Positions 1 to 6,099 of a DNA stretch of 6,189 bases are shown here, piece by piece. Location of the stretch: NCBI GenBank assembly GCA_017618935.1, contig JAFZTG010000026.1, positions 1 to 6,189 of the forward strand. The letters run 5' to 3'. The DNA is from Bacteroidales bacterium (GTDB lineage Bacteria; Bacteroidota; Bacteroidia; Bacteroidales; UBA1715). Positions within the stretch are counted from its first letter, which is position 1. Each line of letters opens with the position of its first letter. The notes beneath the pieces are model-generated. The model did not search any database and was not told where the DNA came from. It worked only from the letters and a program-made list of their open reading frames with translations. The position numbers and the translations under genes are program-made.

Positions 1-636
1 ACCGATTTCGAAGGTGTTGACACGAGCAAGGCGACGCTGAAAATTGCCGCAGCCGTTGACGAGACGTTTACTTCAAAAGATTTCTGTATGGTGGCGAATT
101 GGGACAATGTGGAGCAACTTTACACCAACGAAGGTGCCACGTCAAAAATAAAGACAGAAACTACTGGCGTTGAAGTAGTTCCCGAAGGAAAGAAATATTG
201 TGTGCTTGCAGGACACGATTCGGGCGGAAAATGGTATGTTGACGGAATGGGATTTACGTTCCAGCAGGTAAATAACTGGGCAGCAGGATTTTATCCTATT
301 ACGTTGGCTGACACGGCAACGACGTATATCAATTTGTTTATGTATGGTTTCCCTGAATATTGCGAGCGAACGACATTGATGATTATGTTAGTGAATGCCG
401 ACAATGATATTGAGTGCGAGTTGCAGGGCGACAGAATCTCTGTAGGCGAAGGCTGGCACGGGATTTCTATTCCGATTTCGCGATTTGCTTCGAAAAACAA
501 GAATTTTGATTTCGATGCAATTGATAAAATTTCAATTTCCGTGTTCTCGAATGGAGAGGCCTGCGATGTGAAAACGGCGATAGATTATGTGGTAATAACG
601 AAGAAACGGCCGTTGTTTCCCGTGTATAAAAATTAA
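1..636 (+). CDS. Uncharacterised secreted beta-sandwich protein, possibly glycan-binding (3' part only)
   Basis: The frame is open from the first base, so this is the last 211 residues of a larger protein whose start lies off the left edge. The ATG at position 88 is an internal methionine, not a supported start. The visible part has the look of exported Bacteroidota beta-sandwich proteins: alternating polar and hydrophobic strands, many aromatics and glycines (GKWYVDGMGF near residue 77, NNWAAGFYPI near 91), no membrane helix and no catalytic motif. Its end, from about residue 150 (GWHGISIPISRF, then AIDKISISV and AIDYVVITKK), follows the 'W..v.iPls.F ... i..isv ... iDyv.i' pattern common in galactose-binding-like and carbohydrate-binding jelly rolls. 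The next gene ends with a similar pattern, which suggests a functional pair. I recognise no named family. A surface glycan-binding or adhesin-like role is inference. The C-terminus (LFPVYKN) shows no obvious T9SS sorting domain. Confidence 0.75.
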   Translation, partial: TDFEGVDTSKATLKIAAAVDETFTSKDFCMVANWDNVEQLYTNEGATSKIKTETTGVEVVPEGKKYCVLAGHDSGGKWYVDGMGFTFQQVNNWAAGFYPITLADTATTYINLFMYGFPEYCERTTLMIMLVNADNDIECELQGDRISVGEGWHGISIPISRFASKNKNFDFDAIDKISISVFSNGEACDVKTAIDYVVITKKRPLFPVYKN

Positions 637-654
637 GAATTAATTGATAATTAT

Positions 655-677
655 GTAGGGACGCACCGCGTGCGTCC
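655..677 (+). repeat. REP-like palindrome: GTAG plus 8-bp hairpin
   Basis: GTAG at 655-658 is followed directly by a perfect hairpin: GGACGCAC (659-666), loop CGC (667-669), GTGCGTCC (670-677). The palindrome is 15/19 G+C inside a very AT-rich 63-bp gap between two genes, so it stands out as a foreign insert. A conserved GTAG at the foot of a GC-rich hairpin is the hallmark of REP elements mobilised by RAYT (TnpA_REP) tyrosine transposases. No T-run follows, so it is not a standard intrinsic terminator, though the RNA hairpin could protect or weaken the transcript between the two genes. Only one copy lies in this window, so the REP label rests on structure and general knowledge. Confidence 0.6.
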
Positions 678-699
678 GAAAAATATAAAAAATAAAAAT

Positions 700-1377
700 A
701 TGAGAAAGATTGCATTTATTTCCAGTTTGATTGCAGGTTTGTATATGATGACCAGTTGTGGCGTTCAAATGCTTCCTATGGCGTTGGATACGGCAGAGGA
801 CAACGACCCATATTACAAAATAAACGATACGAAAAACTCCGACTACGTGGAACTTTTCACGGCTTCGTCCATATTCTTGGACGACCTTCCCGGCTGTTGG
901 GGCTTTGAGAAAGACGCGTGCCGTGATTTTATGGTCGATTCCAAGATTGTGTACAAAGGAATGGGCAGTCTGCATCTGAAATGGGACAAGTCGAAGAAAG
1001 GATGCGACTGGATTGGCGTTGGCTTTATGTGGAACAACTGGCAGACGGTTGATATGTCCGACATTATTGACACGTGGGCGCTGGAGTTCTGGGTTCGTAC
1101 CGCCGATGGTGATGAAATTGGTTCAGTGCCAATCAATTTTGCATTTTTGGACAACAACAATAAAACCACATCCACCATTGCGTGTGGTAGTAGGTTTTAC
1201 GAAGGTTTCGGTGTAAATCCGACGTGGAAACGCGTGCAAATTCCGCTTTCATATTTTCGTTTTGTCGATTCAGGCGTAAATCCTGTGGAAGTCAATCAAT
1301 TAATTATGTCGTTCGATGGAACTGCGGAAATATACCTTGACGAGATGAAACTGGTTGAATTGCAGCCAAAGGAATAA
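700..1377 (+). CDS. Lipoprotein with predicted carbohydrate-binding-like jelly-roll domain
   Basis: This is a complete 225-residue protein. The ATG at 700 is chosen because it gives an ideal lipoprotein signal peptide: MRK, a hydrophobic stretch (residues 4-17), then the lipobox MTSC with the lipidated cysteine at residue 20. A GTG at 670 in the same frame would add a charged leader and lies inside the upstream hairpin, so it is unlikely. The mature part has no acidic run right after the cysteine, unlike typical Bacteroidota surface-export signals, although DTAEDND follows about ten residues later. The rest is one predicted beta-sandwich rich in tryptophan: WIGVGFMWNNWQTVDMS (104-120), ALEFWVRT (127-134), WKRVQIPLSYF (176-186), then SFDGTAEIYLDEMKLVE (204-220). 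From memory this resembles CBM11/CIA30-type galactose-binding-like folds. The spacing suggests co-transcription with the preceding gene. Ligand binding is inferred; no catalytic residues are evident. Confidence 0.8.
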   Translation: MRKIAFISSLIAGLYMMTSCGVQMLPMALDTAEDNDPYYKINDTKNSDYVELFTASSIFLDDLPGCWGFEKDACRDFMVDSKIVYKGMGSLHLKWDKSKKGCDWIGVGFMWNNWQTVDMSDIIDTWALEFWVRTADGDEIGSVPINFAFLDNNNKTTSTIACGSRFYEGFGVNPTWKRVQIPLSYFRFVDSGVNPVEVNQLIMSFDGTAEIYLDEMKLVELQPKE

Positions 1378-1478
1378 AAGAAATCATATTACAAATTCTT
1401 GTAGTTTGATTTCAAAATTCAAAGCATAACTTGTTCATAAGTATCTCGCCAAAACAACGTGATATTTCTGTAATGAAG

Positions 1479-1486
1479 TAATTTTG
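1479..1486 (+). promoter_or_regulatory. Candidate Bacteroidota -7 promoter box for the glycosyltransferase gene
   Basis: TAATTTTG matches the Bacteroidota sigma-ABfr -7 consensus TAnnTTTG and sits 18 nt before the ATG at 1505, giving a predicted 5' leader of only about 10-15 nt. No TTTG-like -33 box is present 17-23 nt upstream, so the call rests on the -7 element and its position. It lies in the 127-bp gap after the lipoprotein gene (1378-1504), in which I see no terminator and no other feature. Confidence 0.4.
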
Positions 1487-1504
1487 TTGCCAAAATAAAT
1501 CAAC

Positions 1505-2641
1505 ATGATTGAAATATCATACGAGGCGATAAAATTCTGGTTCTGCATCTTTTTGATTGTAGTAACAAGCATTCAGATACTGTTCTATTTATTCTTTTAC
1601 ATCCGTATTTGCTGTGTCAAACGGAAAGAGACAAAAACGACTTCCGAAGAGCCTGTTTCGGTAATTATTTGTGCCCGTAACGAGGAAGAAAACCTCAAAC
1701 AGTTCCTACCCTTGATTTTGGAACAGAAATATCCAAAATATGAAGTCATTGTCGTAAACGACAGTTCCGAAGACGATAGCGAGTATGTGCTCAAGGATTT
1801 CCTTGAGAAATATCCTCACCTTCGAGTTTCTACCATAAAAAAAGATGAAAAGTTTTCTCACGGGAAAAAATTGGCAATCACCGTCGGTATAAAAGCGGCA
1901 AAATATGACAAGATGTTGTTTATCGATGCCGATTGCTACCCTCAATCAGACCAATGGATTCGCTTGATGCAGCAGGAATTTTGCGACAAACACGAAATTG
2001 TGCTCGGTTATGGCGGATATATAAGAAAACCTGGGTTTTTGGACAAACTGATTCGCTACGACACCTACTCCATCGCCGTCAATTATCTTTCGTTTGCCCA
2101 CGCCGGACTGCCATATATGGGTGTAGGACGAAACTTGGCTTACACCAAAAACGTCTATGACCACAGCAGCAAATTCAGCACGCACTACCATATAAAATCT
2201 GGTGACGACGATTTATTCGTTTCGGAAGTCGGCAATAGGAATAACACGTCTATTTGCCTGAATCCCAACAGTTTCACCCGTTCGGAACAAGTTTCGTCGT
2301 TTCGAAACTGGAAATTCCAAAAACGCCGTCATCTCACGACATCGCCCCGATATAAGTTCATTCATAAACTTTTGTTGTGTCTGGAACCCTTCACTCGGGA
2401 AATGTTCTACCTCTGCACCATTATTTGGTGCATATTACAACTCGAAATGATGTTTTTACCAATCGTCATCCTTATTGCAAGCAGAATGTTCATCTTTTTG
2501 CTTCTCTCTATTCTAAACGCACGGCGATTGCAAGAGAAAAACATTTGGCCGTATGCAATTTTGTTCGACATTTTCTTACCGATAGAAATCGCATACTTGC
2601 ACATCTTAAACAAGGTAAAACCGCTCAAATCAATATGGTAA
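1505..2641 (+). CDS. Membrane-anchored family 2 glycosyltransferase
   Basis: This 378-residue protein is predicted to transfer a sugar from a nucleotide-sugar donor on the cytoplasmic face of the inner membrane. An N-terminal membrane helix (about 9-34) leads into a GT-A domain: VSVIICARNEEENL (51-64) and VIVVNDSSEDDS (81-92) are the nucleotide-binding start, and IDADCY (140-145) carries the DxD metal-binding motif D141/D143. GDDDLF (233-238) supplies the likely catalytic acidic residue, and QKRRH (272-276) stands where processive GT2 enzymes have QxxRW. Hydrophobic segments follow at about 300-337 and 346-366. This layout is like that of polysaccharide-synthesising GT2 enzymes such as hyaluronan- or cellulose-synthase relatives, but it is shorter and the donor and acceptor cannot be read from sequence. 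The start is the first ATG after the -7 box and precedes the whole anchor helix. The stop codon overlaps the start of rsmG, so the two genes are probably one operon. Confidence 0.88.
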   Translation: MIEISYEAIKFWFCIFLIVVTSIQILFYLFFYIRICCVKRKETKTTSEEPVSVIICARNEEENLKQFLPLILEQKYPKYEVIVVNDSSEDDSEYVLKDFLEKYPHLRVSTIKKDEKFSHGKKLAITVGIKAAKYDKMLFIDADCYPQSDQWIRLMQQEFCDKHEIVLGYGGYIRKPGFLDKLIRYDTYSIAVNYLSFAHAGLPYMGVGRNLAYTKNVYDHSSKFSTHYHIKSGDDDLFVSEVGNRNNTSICLNPNSFTRSEQVSSFRNWKFQKRRHLTTSPRYKFIHKLLLCLEPFTREMFYLCTIIWCILQLEMMFLPIVILIASRMFIFLLLSILNARRLQEKNIWPYAILFDIFLPIEIAYLHILNKVKPLKSIW

Positions 2642-3267
2642 TGGACAAGCGACTATACGAATATTTTCCAAACTTAACAAAGAAGCAGTACGAGCAGATT
2701 GAGCAGTTGTGCGAGCTATATCCGTATTGGAACGAGAAAATCAACGTGGTTTCCAGAAAAGATATTGAGAACATTTTTGAACATCACATTCTTCATTCAA
2801 TGGCAATCGCCAAATTTTTCGAATTCAAGCAAGGAAGCACGATTCTTGACGTAGGTACAGGTGGCGGATTGCCCGGAATTCCACTTGCAATCCTGTTTCC
2901 CAAAGTTCAATTTACGCTCATCGACAGAATTGCGAAAAAAATCACGGTGGCAAGCAACATCATCAGCGAACTTGGTTTGACCAATGCCACAGCACGTCAA
3001 CAAAGCGTTGAAGAGAACAAAGAAAAATATGATTATATCGTAAGTCGTGCCGTTACCGCATTTCCCGATTTTTACAAGATGGTGAAGAAAAATATCAGCG
3101 GAATTGTCAATAATTCCCTGACTAACGGCATAATCTACATAAAAGGCGGCGATTTCTACGAAGAGATGCAAGGATTCAAGAAATATAAAATCTATCCTAT
3201 CAGTGCATATTTCTCAGAACCGTTTTTTGAGACAAAAAAAATAATTTATTTACCAATTGAACCCTAA
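2641..3267 (+). CDS. rsmG: 16S rRNA (guanine-527-N7)-methyltransferase RsmG (GidB)
   Basis: RsmG uses S-adenosylmethionine to methylate N7 of G527 in the 530 loop of 16S rRNA; in other bacteria its loss gives low-level streptomycin resistance. The protein is 208 residues, normal for the family. Numbered from this start, visible hallmarks are WNEKINVVSRKD (30-41), EHHILHS (47-53), the SAM-binding loop ILDVGTGGGLPGIPLAI (68-84), the second Rossmann strand with acidic D95, YIVSRAV (132-138) and YIKGG (166-170). ATG 2641 overlaps the preceding glycosyltransferase stop (TAATG) and places the start at the usual distance from the YFP motif. An ATG at 2635 would add only two residues and is also possible. 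Longer upstream extension of this frame lies entirely inside the glycosyltransferase gene and is rejected. Translation is probably coupled to that gene. No gidA/mnmG, a classical rsmG neighbour in many bacteria, is next to it here. Confidence 0.95.
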   Translation: MDKRLYEYFPNLTKKQYEQIEQLCELYPYWNEKINVVSRKDIENIFEHHILHSMAIAKFFEFKQGSTILDVGTGGGLPGIPLAILFPKVQFTLIDRIAKKITVASNIISELGLTNATARQQSVEENKEKYDYIVSRAVTAFPDFYKMVKKNISGIVNNSLTNGIIYIKGGDFYEEMQGFKKYKIYPISAYFSEPFFETKKIIYLPIEP

Positions 3268-3272
3268 AAAGT

Positions 3273-3302
3273 TTTGTAATTCAAATTATTCTTGTACTTT
3301 TG
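3273..3302 (+). promoter_or_regulatory. Bacteroidota promoter for rpmH
   Basis: A full match to the sigma-ABfr promoter: -33 box TTTG (3273-3276), 18-nt spacer, -7 box TACTTTTG (3295-3302). Transcription would start near 3306-3309, leaving a leader of about 45-50 nt before the rpmH ATG. It begins only 5 nt after the rsmG stop, so rpmH is probably transcribed independently of the upstream operon. This is the best-formed promoter in the window, as expected for a ribosomal protein gene. Confidence 0.75.
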
Positions 3303-3354
3303 CAAACCGATTTACGGGATTTACACAAGTAGAACTATTTAAAATAAAGATAAG

Positions 3355-3513
3355 ATGAAACGTACATTTCAGCCTTCAGTAAGAAAAAGAAGAAACAAAC
3401 ACGGCTTTAGAGAAAGAATGGCAACTGCTAACGGAAGAAAAGTTTTAGCAGCACGTAGAGCAAAAGGAAGAAAAAAATTGACAGTGTCTGACGAATTCCG
3501 TCACAGAAAATAA
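3355..3513 (+). CDS. rpmH: Large-subunit ribosomal protein bL34
   Basis: This 52-residue, very basic protein is immediately recognisable as bL34. It opens with [20 protein letters not shown], continues with [19 protein letters not shown] and a short Bacteroidota-type tail ending in EFRHRK. bL34 is a late-assembling protein of the 50S subunit that binds 23S rRNA. The ATG at 3355 is fixed by the universally conserved MKRTF start and follows an A-rich leader (AAAATAAAGATAAG) without a Shine-Dalgarno sequence. It has its own promoter (3273-3302) and terminator (3553-3583), making a monocistronic unit. It is not beside rnpA or dnaA as it is in many bacteria. Confidence 0.97.
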   Translation: MKRTFQPSVRKRRNKHGFRERMATANGRKVLAARRAKGRKKLTVSDEFRHRK

Positions 3514-3552
3514 TTTATTGACATTTCAGTTTCTACTGACATATAAAATTGG

Positions 3553-3583
3553 AAAAGCGTATCGTTTATGATGCGCTTTTTTT
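3553..3583 (+). terminator. Rho-independent terminator of rpmH
   Basis: An 11-bp stem AAAAGCGTATC (3553-3563) pairs with GATGCGCTTTT (3570-3580) with one G-T wobble, around a 6-nt loop GTTTAT. The T-run extends from 3577 to 3583. It lies 40 nt after the rpmH stop and before the promoter of the next gene, so it closes the rpmH unit. The A-run before the stem could give partial function on the minus strand, but no minus-strand gene ends here. Confidence 0.88.
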
Positions 3584-3588
3584 ATGCT

Positions 3589-3620
3589 ATTGCAAAAAAT
3601 ATAGTTTTCTATTACCTTTG
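3589..3620 (+). promoter_or_regulatory. Bacteroidota promoter for the radical SAM gene (near-leaderless)
   Basis: The -33-like box ATTG (3589-3592), a 20-nt spacer and the -7 box TACCTTTG (3613-3620, exact TAnnTTTG) form a good sigma-ABfr promoter. The -7 box ends only 4 nt before the ATG at 3625, so the predicted transcript starts at, or within a few bases of, the start codon. It follows directly after the rpmH terminator. Confidence 0.6.
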
Positions 3621-3624
3621 AAAT

Positions 3625-4620
3625 ATGAAATTCTATCTCGTTTTCATATATCAAATCCTTAAAAGCCTTTCATTTTCAAGACTTTACAATTTTTGTAAAC
3701 TTTACATTTCATTTGTTGCATCTCATTGTTTCAAAATACACAATTTCAACGCTTTACCATCATTTATCAGCATTGAACCGACCAATATCTGCAATCTGCA
3801 ATGCCCCGAATGTCCCACGGGAAACAAAAGTAGCATAGTAGAGAAAGGGAAAATCTCCTACGCCACGTGCGAGCAACTCTTTCCACAGATTACGAGACAC
3901 GTTATATTTGCAAACTTGTATTTTCAAGGCGAGCCGTTCATCAACGAAGAACTTGTGCGTATCGCCACATTGGCACACAAGGAAAACATACTGACTTCCG
4001 TTTCGACCAACGCACATTTCATCACACAGGCAAATGCCGACGCAATTGTTTCGTCGGAAATCACAAAAATGATCATCTCGCTTGACGGCTACGACCAGAA
4101 ATCGTACGAGAAATACCGACGAAACGGACAATTTCAAAAAGTGCTTGACGGCTTACAATATTTGCAAGAAGCGAAACAAAGAAAACACACGAATTTGCCA
4201 CTCATAGAACTGCAATGCCTGCTGTTCAAGCATACGGAACAACACAAACAAGAAATTGCCGACATAGGGAAAAAATTCTCCGTTGACAGAATCATATTCA
4301 AGACGGCTCAATTCTATGACAATCAAAACATTGAGATGCTCCCTTCTGAGAAAAACAGCCGTTATACTGTTCACGACGGACAACTTGACATCAAGAAAAA
4401 ACTGAGAAATAAATGTTGGAAAATGTGGAGTTCGTGCGTCATAGCGTGGAACGGCAACGTGCTCCCCTGCTGTTTCGACAAAAATCATACGTTCACTTTT
4501 GGCAACATCATGCACAATAAATTCTCGGAAATCTGGTTTTCAAAAACATATAGTTCGTTCCGAAAAAATATTCATACAAACCGACAACAAATAAAAATGT
4601 GTCAAAATTGCTCCGAATAA
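3625..4620 (+). CDS. Radical SAM protein with SPASM-like C-terminal cysteine cluster
   Basis: This 331-residue protein is predicted to use a [4Fe-4S] cluster and S-adenosylmethionine to start a radical reaction. The core opens with FISIEPTNICNLQCPECPTG (47-66), where C56, C60 and C63 form the CxxxCxxC cluster motif. QGEPF (101-105) is the GGEP-type SAM-contact motif, and STNAHF (127-132) and ISLDGYD (151-157) are typical barrel strands. The tail holds C264, C271, C282, C283, C326 and C329 (WNGNVLPCCFD near 275-285; CQNC at 326-329), as in SPASM or twitch domains that carry auxiliary clusters. Such domains occur in peptide-modifying maturases and in cofactor and sugar-modifying enzymes, so the substrate cannot be assigned. 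No precursor-peptide ORF is evident next to it. Residues 1-34 are hydrophobic and aromatic with scattered lysines and may associate with the membrane. ATG 3625 is the only methionine start before the core; the next methionine is at residue 149. Proximity to a glycosylphosphotransferase may hint at envelope glycan chemistry, which is speculation. Confidence 0.88.
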   Translation: MKFYLVFIYQILKSLSFSRLYNFCKLYISFVASHCFKIHNFNALPSFISIEPTNICNLQCPECPTGNKSSIVEKGKISYATCEQLFPQITRHVIFANLYFQGEPFINEELVRIATLAHKENILTSVSTNAHFITQANADAIVSSEITKMIISLDGYDQKSYEKYRRNGQFQKVLDGLQYLQEAKQRKHTNLPLIELQCLLFKHTEQHKQEIADIGKKFSVDRIIFKTAQFYDNQNIEMLPSEKNSRYTVHDGQLDIKKKLRNKCWKMWSSCVIAWNGNVLPCCFDKNHTFTFGNIMHNKFSEIWFSKTYSSFRKNIHTNRQQIKMCQNCSE

Positions 4621-4642
4621 CGTGAGTTTGCTAAAAAAAACA

Positions 4643-4650
4643 TACTTTTG
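4643..4650 (+). promoter_or_regulatory. Candidate -7 promoter box for the glycosylphosphotransferase gene
   Basis: TACTTTTG is an exact TAnnTTTG match and identical to the rpmH -7 box, 15 nt before the ATG at 4666. The nearest upstream TTTG (4627-4630) is only 12 nt away, shorter than the usual spacer, so the -33 contact is doubtful. It lies in the 45-bp gap after the radical SAM gene, so the downstream gene may have its own promoter in addition to read-through. The leader would be about 10 nt. Confidence 0.45.
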
Positions 4651-4665
4651 TGAGATTAAAATTTT

Positions 4666-6090
4666 ATGAATAAAAAAAGACAAACCATACAATATATTAT
4701 CTGTGATTTTATCACGGCTGCCATCGTGTGGACGCTATTTTTCTTCATACGAAACAATTTTATTGATGCGTATTATCTGATTTATCCAGAACTGCGAAAT
4801 CACATTCTGACTGACACACACTACATTTACGGACTTTGCTTTATTCCTACAATGTGGATTGCACTCTATTATTTGAGTGGCTACTATAAAAACATTTATC
4901 GAAAATCACGTTTGAAAGAATTTCTCAGCACGTTCTTCATCACCATTTTCGGAACAATGATTCTATTTTTCACCATAATTCTTGATGACAACGTTCCAAC
5001 ATATAAGGCATATTACCAATCGTATCTCCTATTGGTTTTGCTACATTTCGTCATAACCTACATTCCTCGATTTATTATAACGACGACCACCATTCGGAAA
5101 ATAAGAAGCAGAAAACTCGGGTTCAACACATTATTGGTTGGAAGCAACGAAAAGGCCGAGAATCTGTATAAACGACTGGAATCGGCGAAAAAATCAGCAG
5201 GAAACAAGTTTATCGGCTTTGTCAATGTGATTGAGCAACAAGAATATCAAATGTCGAAGTATATGCCACATCTTGGCAAGATTGACGAGGCGAAAAACAT
5301 CTTCAAGCAACAAAATATCGACGAAATCATCATTGCCATTGAATCGAAAGAACACGCATACATTGAACATATCTTATATTGTCTGCAAGGCACGAAAGCC
5401 GTTATAAAAGCCATTCCCGACAATTGCGACATTATTTCGGGACGCGTTTCGTTCAATTCCATGCACGACGAGCCACTTATCATTATTTCGCAAAATGTGA
5501 TGCCTATTTGGGAAGAGAAACTCAAACGTCTTTTCGACATCATCGTTTCCGTCCTCGTGCTTATTATTGGCTCACCACTCTATATTTTTACCGCCATTAT
5601 GGTAAAATGTTCATCGAAAGGACCTATTTTCTACAAACAGGAACGAATCGGTCAATACGGAATTCCGTTCAACATTTATAAATTCCGTTCCATGATTGTG
5701 AATTCAGAAATTGACGGGCCGCAACTTTCAAAGGAAAACGACGACAGAATCACCCCGTGGGGACATACGATGCGAAAATTCCGTCTTGACGAAATACCTC
5801 AATTCTACAACGTACTCAAAGGCGATATGTCGCTCGTTGGTCCACGACCAGAAAGACAGTTTTTTATTGACCAAATCGTAAAAATTGCGCCTCACTATAC
5901 GCATTTACAAAAAGTCCGTCCAGGTATCACGTCCTTAGGTCAAGTAAAATACGGCTACGCACAAAGTCCCGAAGAAATGGCAAGCCGTATGAAATACGAT
6001 ATCATTTACATTGAAAACATGTCAATCTACCTTGACATAAAAATCCTTATTTACACAATAAAGACGGTAGTTCTTGGAGAAGGAATATAA
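4666..6090 (+). CDS. Exopolysaccharide polyprenyl glycosylphosphotransferase (WcaJ/WbaP type)
   Basis: This 474-residue enzyme is predicted to move a sugar-1-phosphate from a nucleotide sugar to undecaprenyl phosphate, the first step of capsule, O-antigen or exopolysaccharide repeat synthesis. The domain order is classical: hydrophobic N-terminal helices (about 8-28, 52-70, 86-106, 116-140); a Rossmann-like domain from about 153 (NTLLVGSNEKAENLYKRL) to 275; and the C-terminal sugar transferase domain from KRLFD (287). The last contains a helix broken at S303-P304 (re-entrant membrane helix), KGPIFYKQERIG (318-329), KFRSM (339-343), the catalytic dyad D375-E376 in RLDEIPQFYNVLKGDMSL, VGPRPE (391-396) and RPGIT (418-422). 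All key residues are present and the length is normal, so it should be active. The donor sugar cannot be read from sequence. No flippase, polymerase or further glycosyltransferase follows; instead a convergent regulator gene ends 9 nt away, so this is a stand-alone initiating enzyme, at least on this side. Confidence 0.94.
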   Translation: MNKKRQTIQYIICDFITAAIVWTLFFFIRNNFIDAYYLIYPELRNHILTDTHYIYGLCFIPTMWIALYYLSGYYKNIYRKSRLKEFLSTFFITIFGTMILFFTIILDDNVPTYKAYYQSYLLLVLLHFVITYIPRFIITTTTIRKIRSRKLGFNTLLVGSNEKAENLYKRLESAKKSAGNKFIGFVNVIEQQEYQMSKYMPHLGKIDEAKNIFKQQNIDEIIIAIESKEHAYIEHILYCLQGTKAVIKAIPDNCDIISGRVSFNSMHDEPLIIISQNVMPIWEEKLKRLFDIIVSVLVLIIGSPLYIFTAIMVKCSSKGPIFYKQERIGQYGIPFNIYKFRSMIVNSEIDGPQLSKENDDRITPWGHTMRKFRLDEIPQFYNVLKGDMSLVGPRPERQFFIDQIVKIAPHYTHLQKVRPGITSLGQVKYGYAQSPEEMASRMKYDIIYIENMSIYLDIKILIYTIKTVVLGEGI

Positions 6091-6099
6091 ATCCTCAAA

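Noticed and set aside
670..699. GTG start at 670 for the lipoprotein gene
   Set aside because: It falls inside the REP-like hairpin and would put ten mostly charged or polar residues ahead of a perfect signal peptide starting at ATG 700.
1403..1409. TAGTTTG resembling a -7 box upstream of 1505
   Set aside because: It lacks one base of the TAnnTTTG spacing and is about 100 nt from the start codon; the box at 1479 is a better match.
1404..1425. Possible terminator or hairpin (TTTGATTTCAAA) after the lipoprotein gene
   Set aside because: The stem is only about 5 bp of A-T-rich pairs with too short a loop and no T-run; not distinguishable from background.
2377..2640. Upstream extension of the rsmG reading frame (88 extra residues)
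   Set aside because: It lies within the 3' end of the glycosyltransferase gene in another frame, and the extra residues do not resemble the RsmG N-terminus, which is complete from 2641.
3760..4137. 125-codon minus-strand open frame opposite the radical SAM gene
   Set aside because: It is a shadow of a gene with clear family motifs on the plus strand, and its translation shows no recognisable domain. The same applies to minus-strand frames at 843-1178, 2797-3171, 4153-4515 and 5247-5543.
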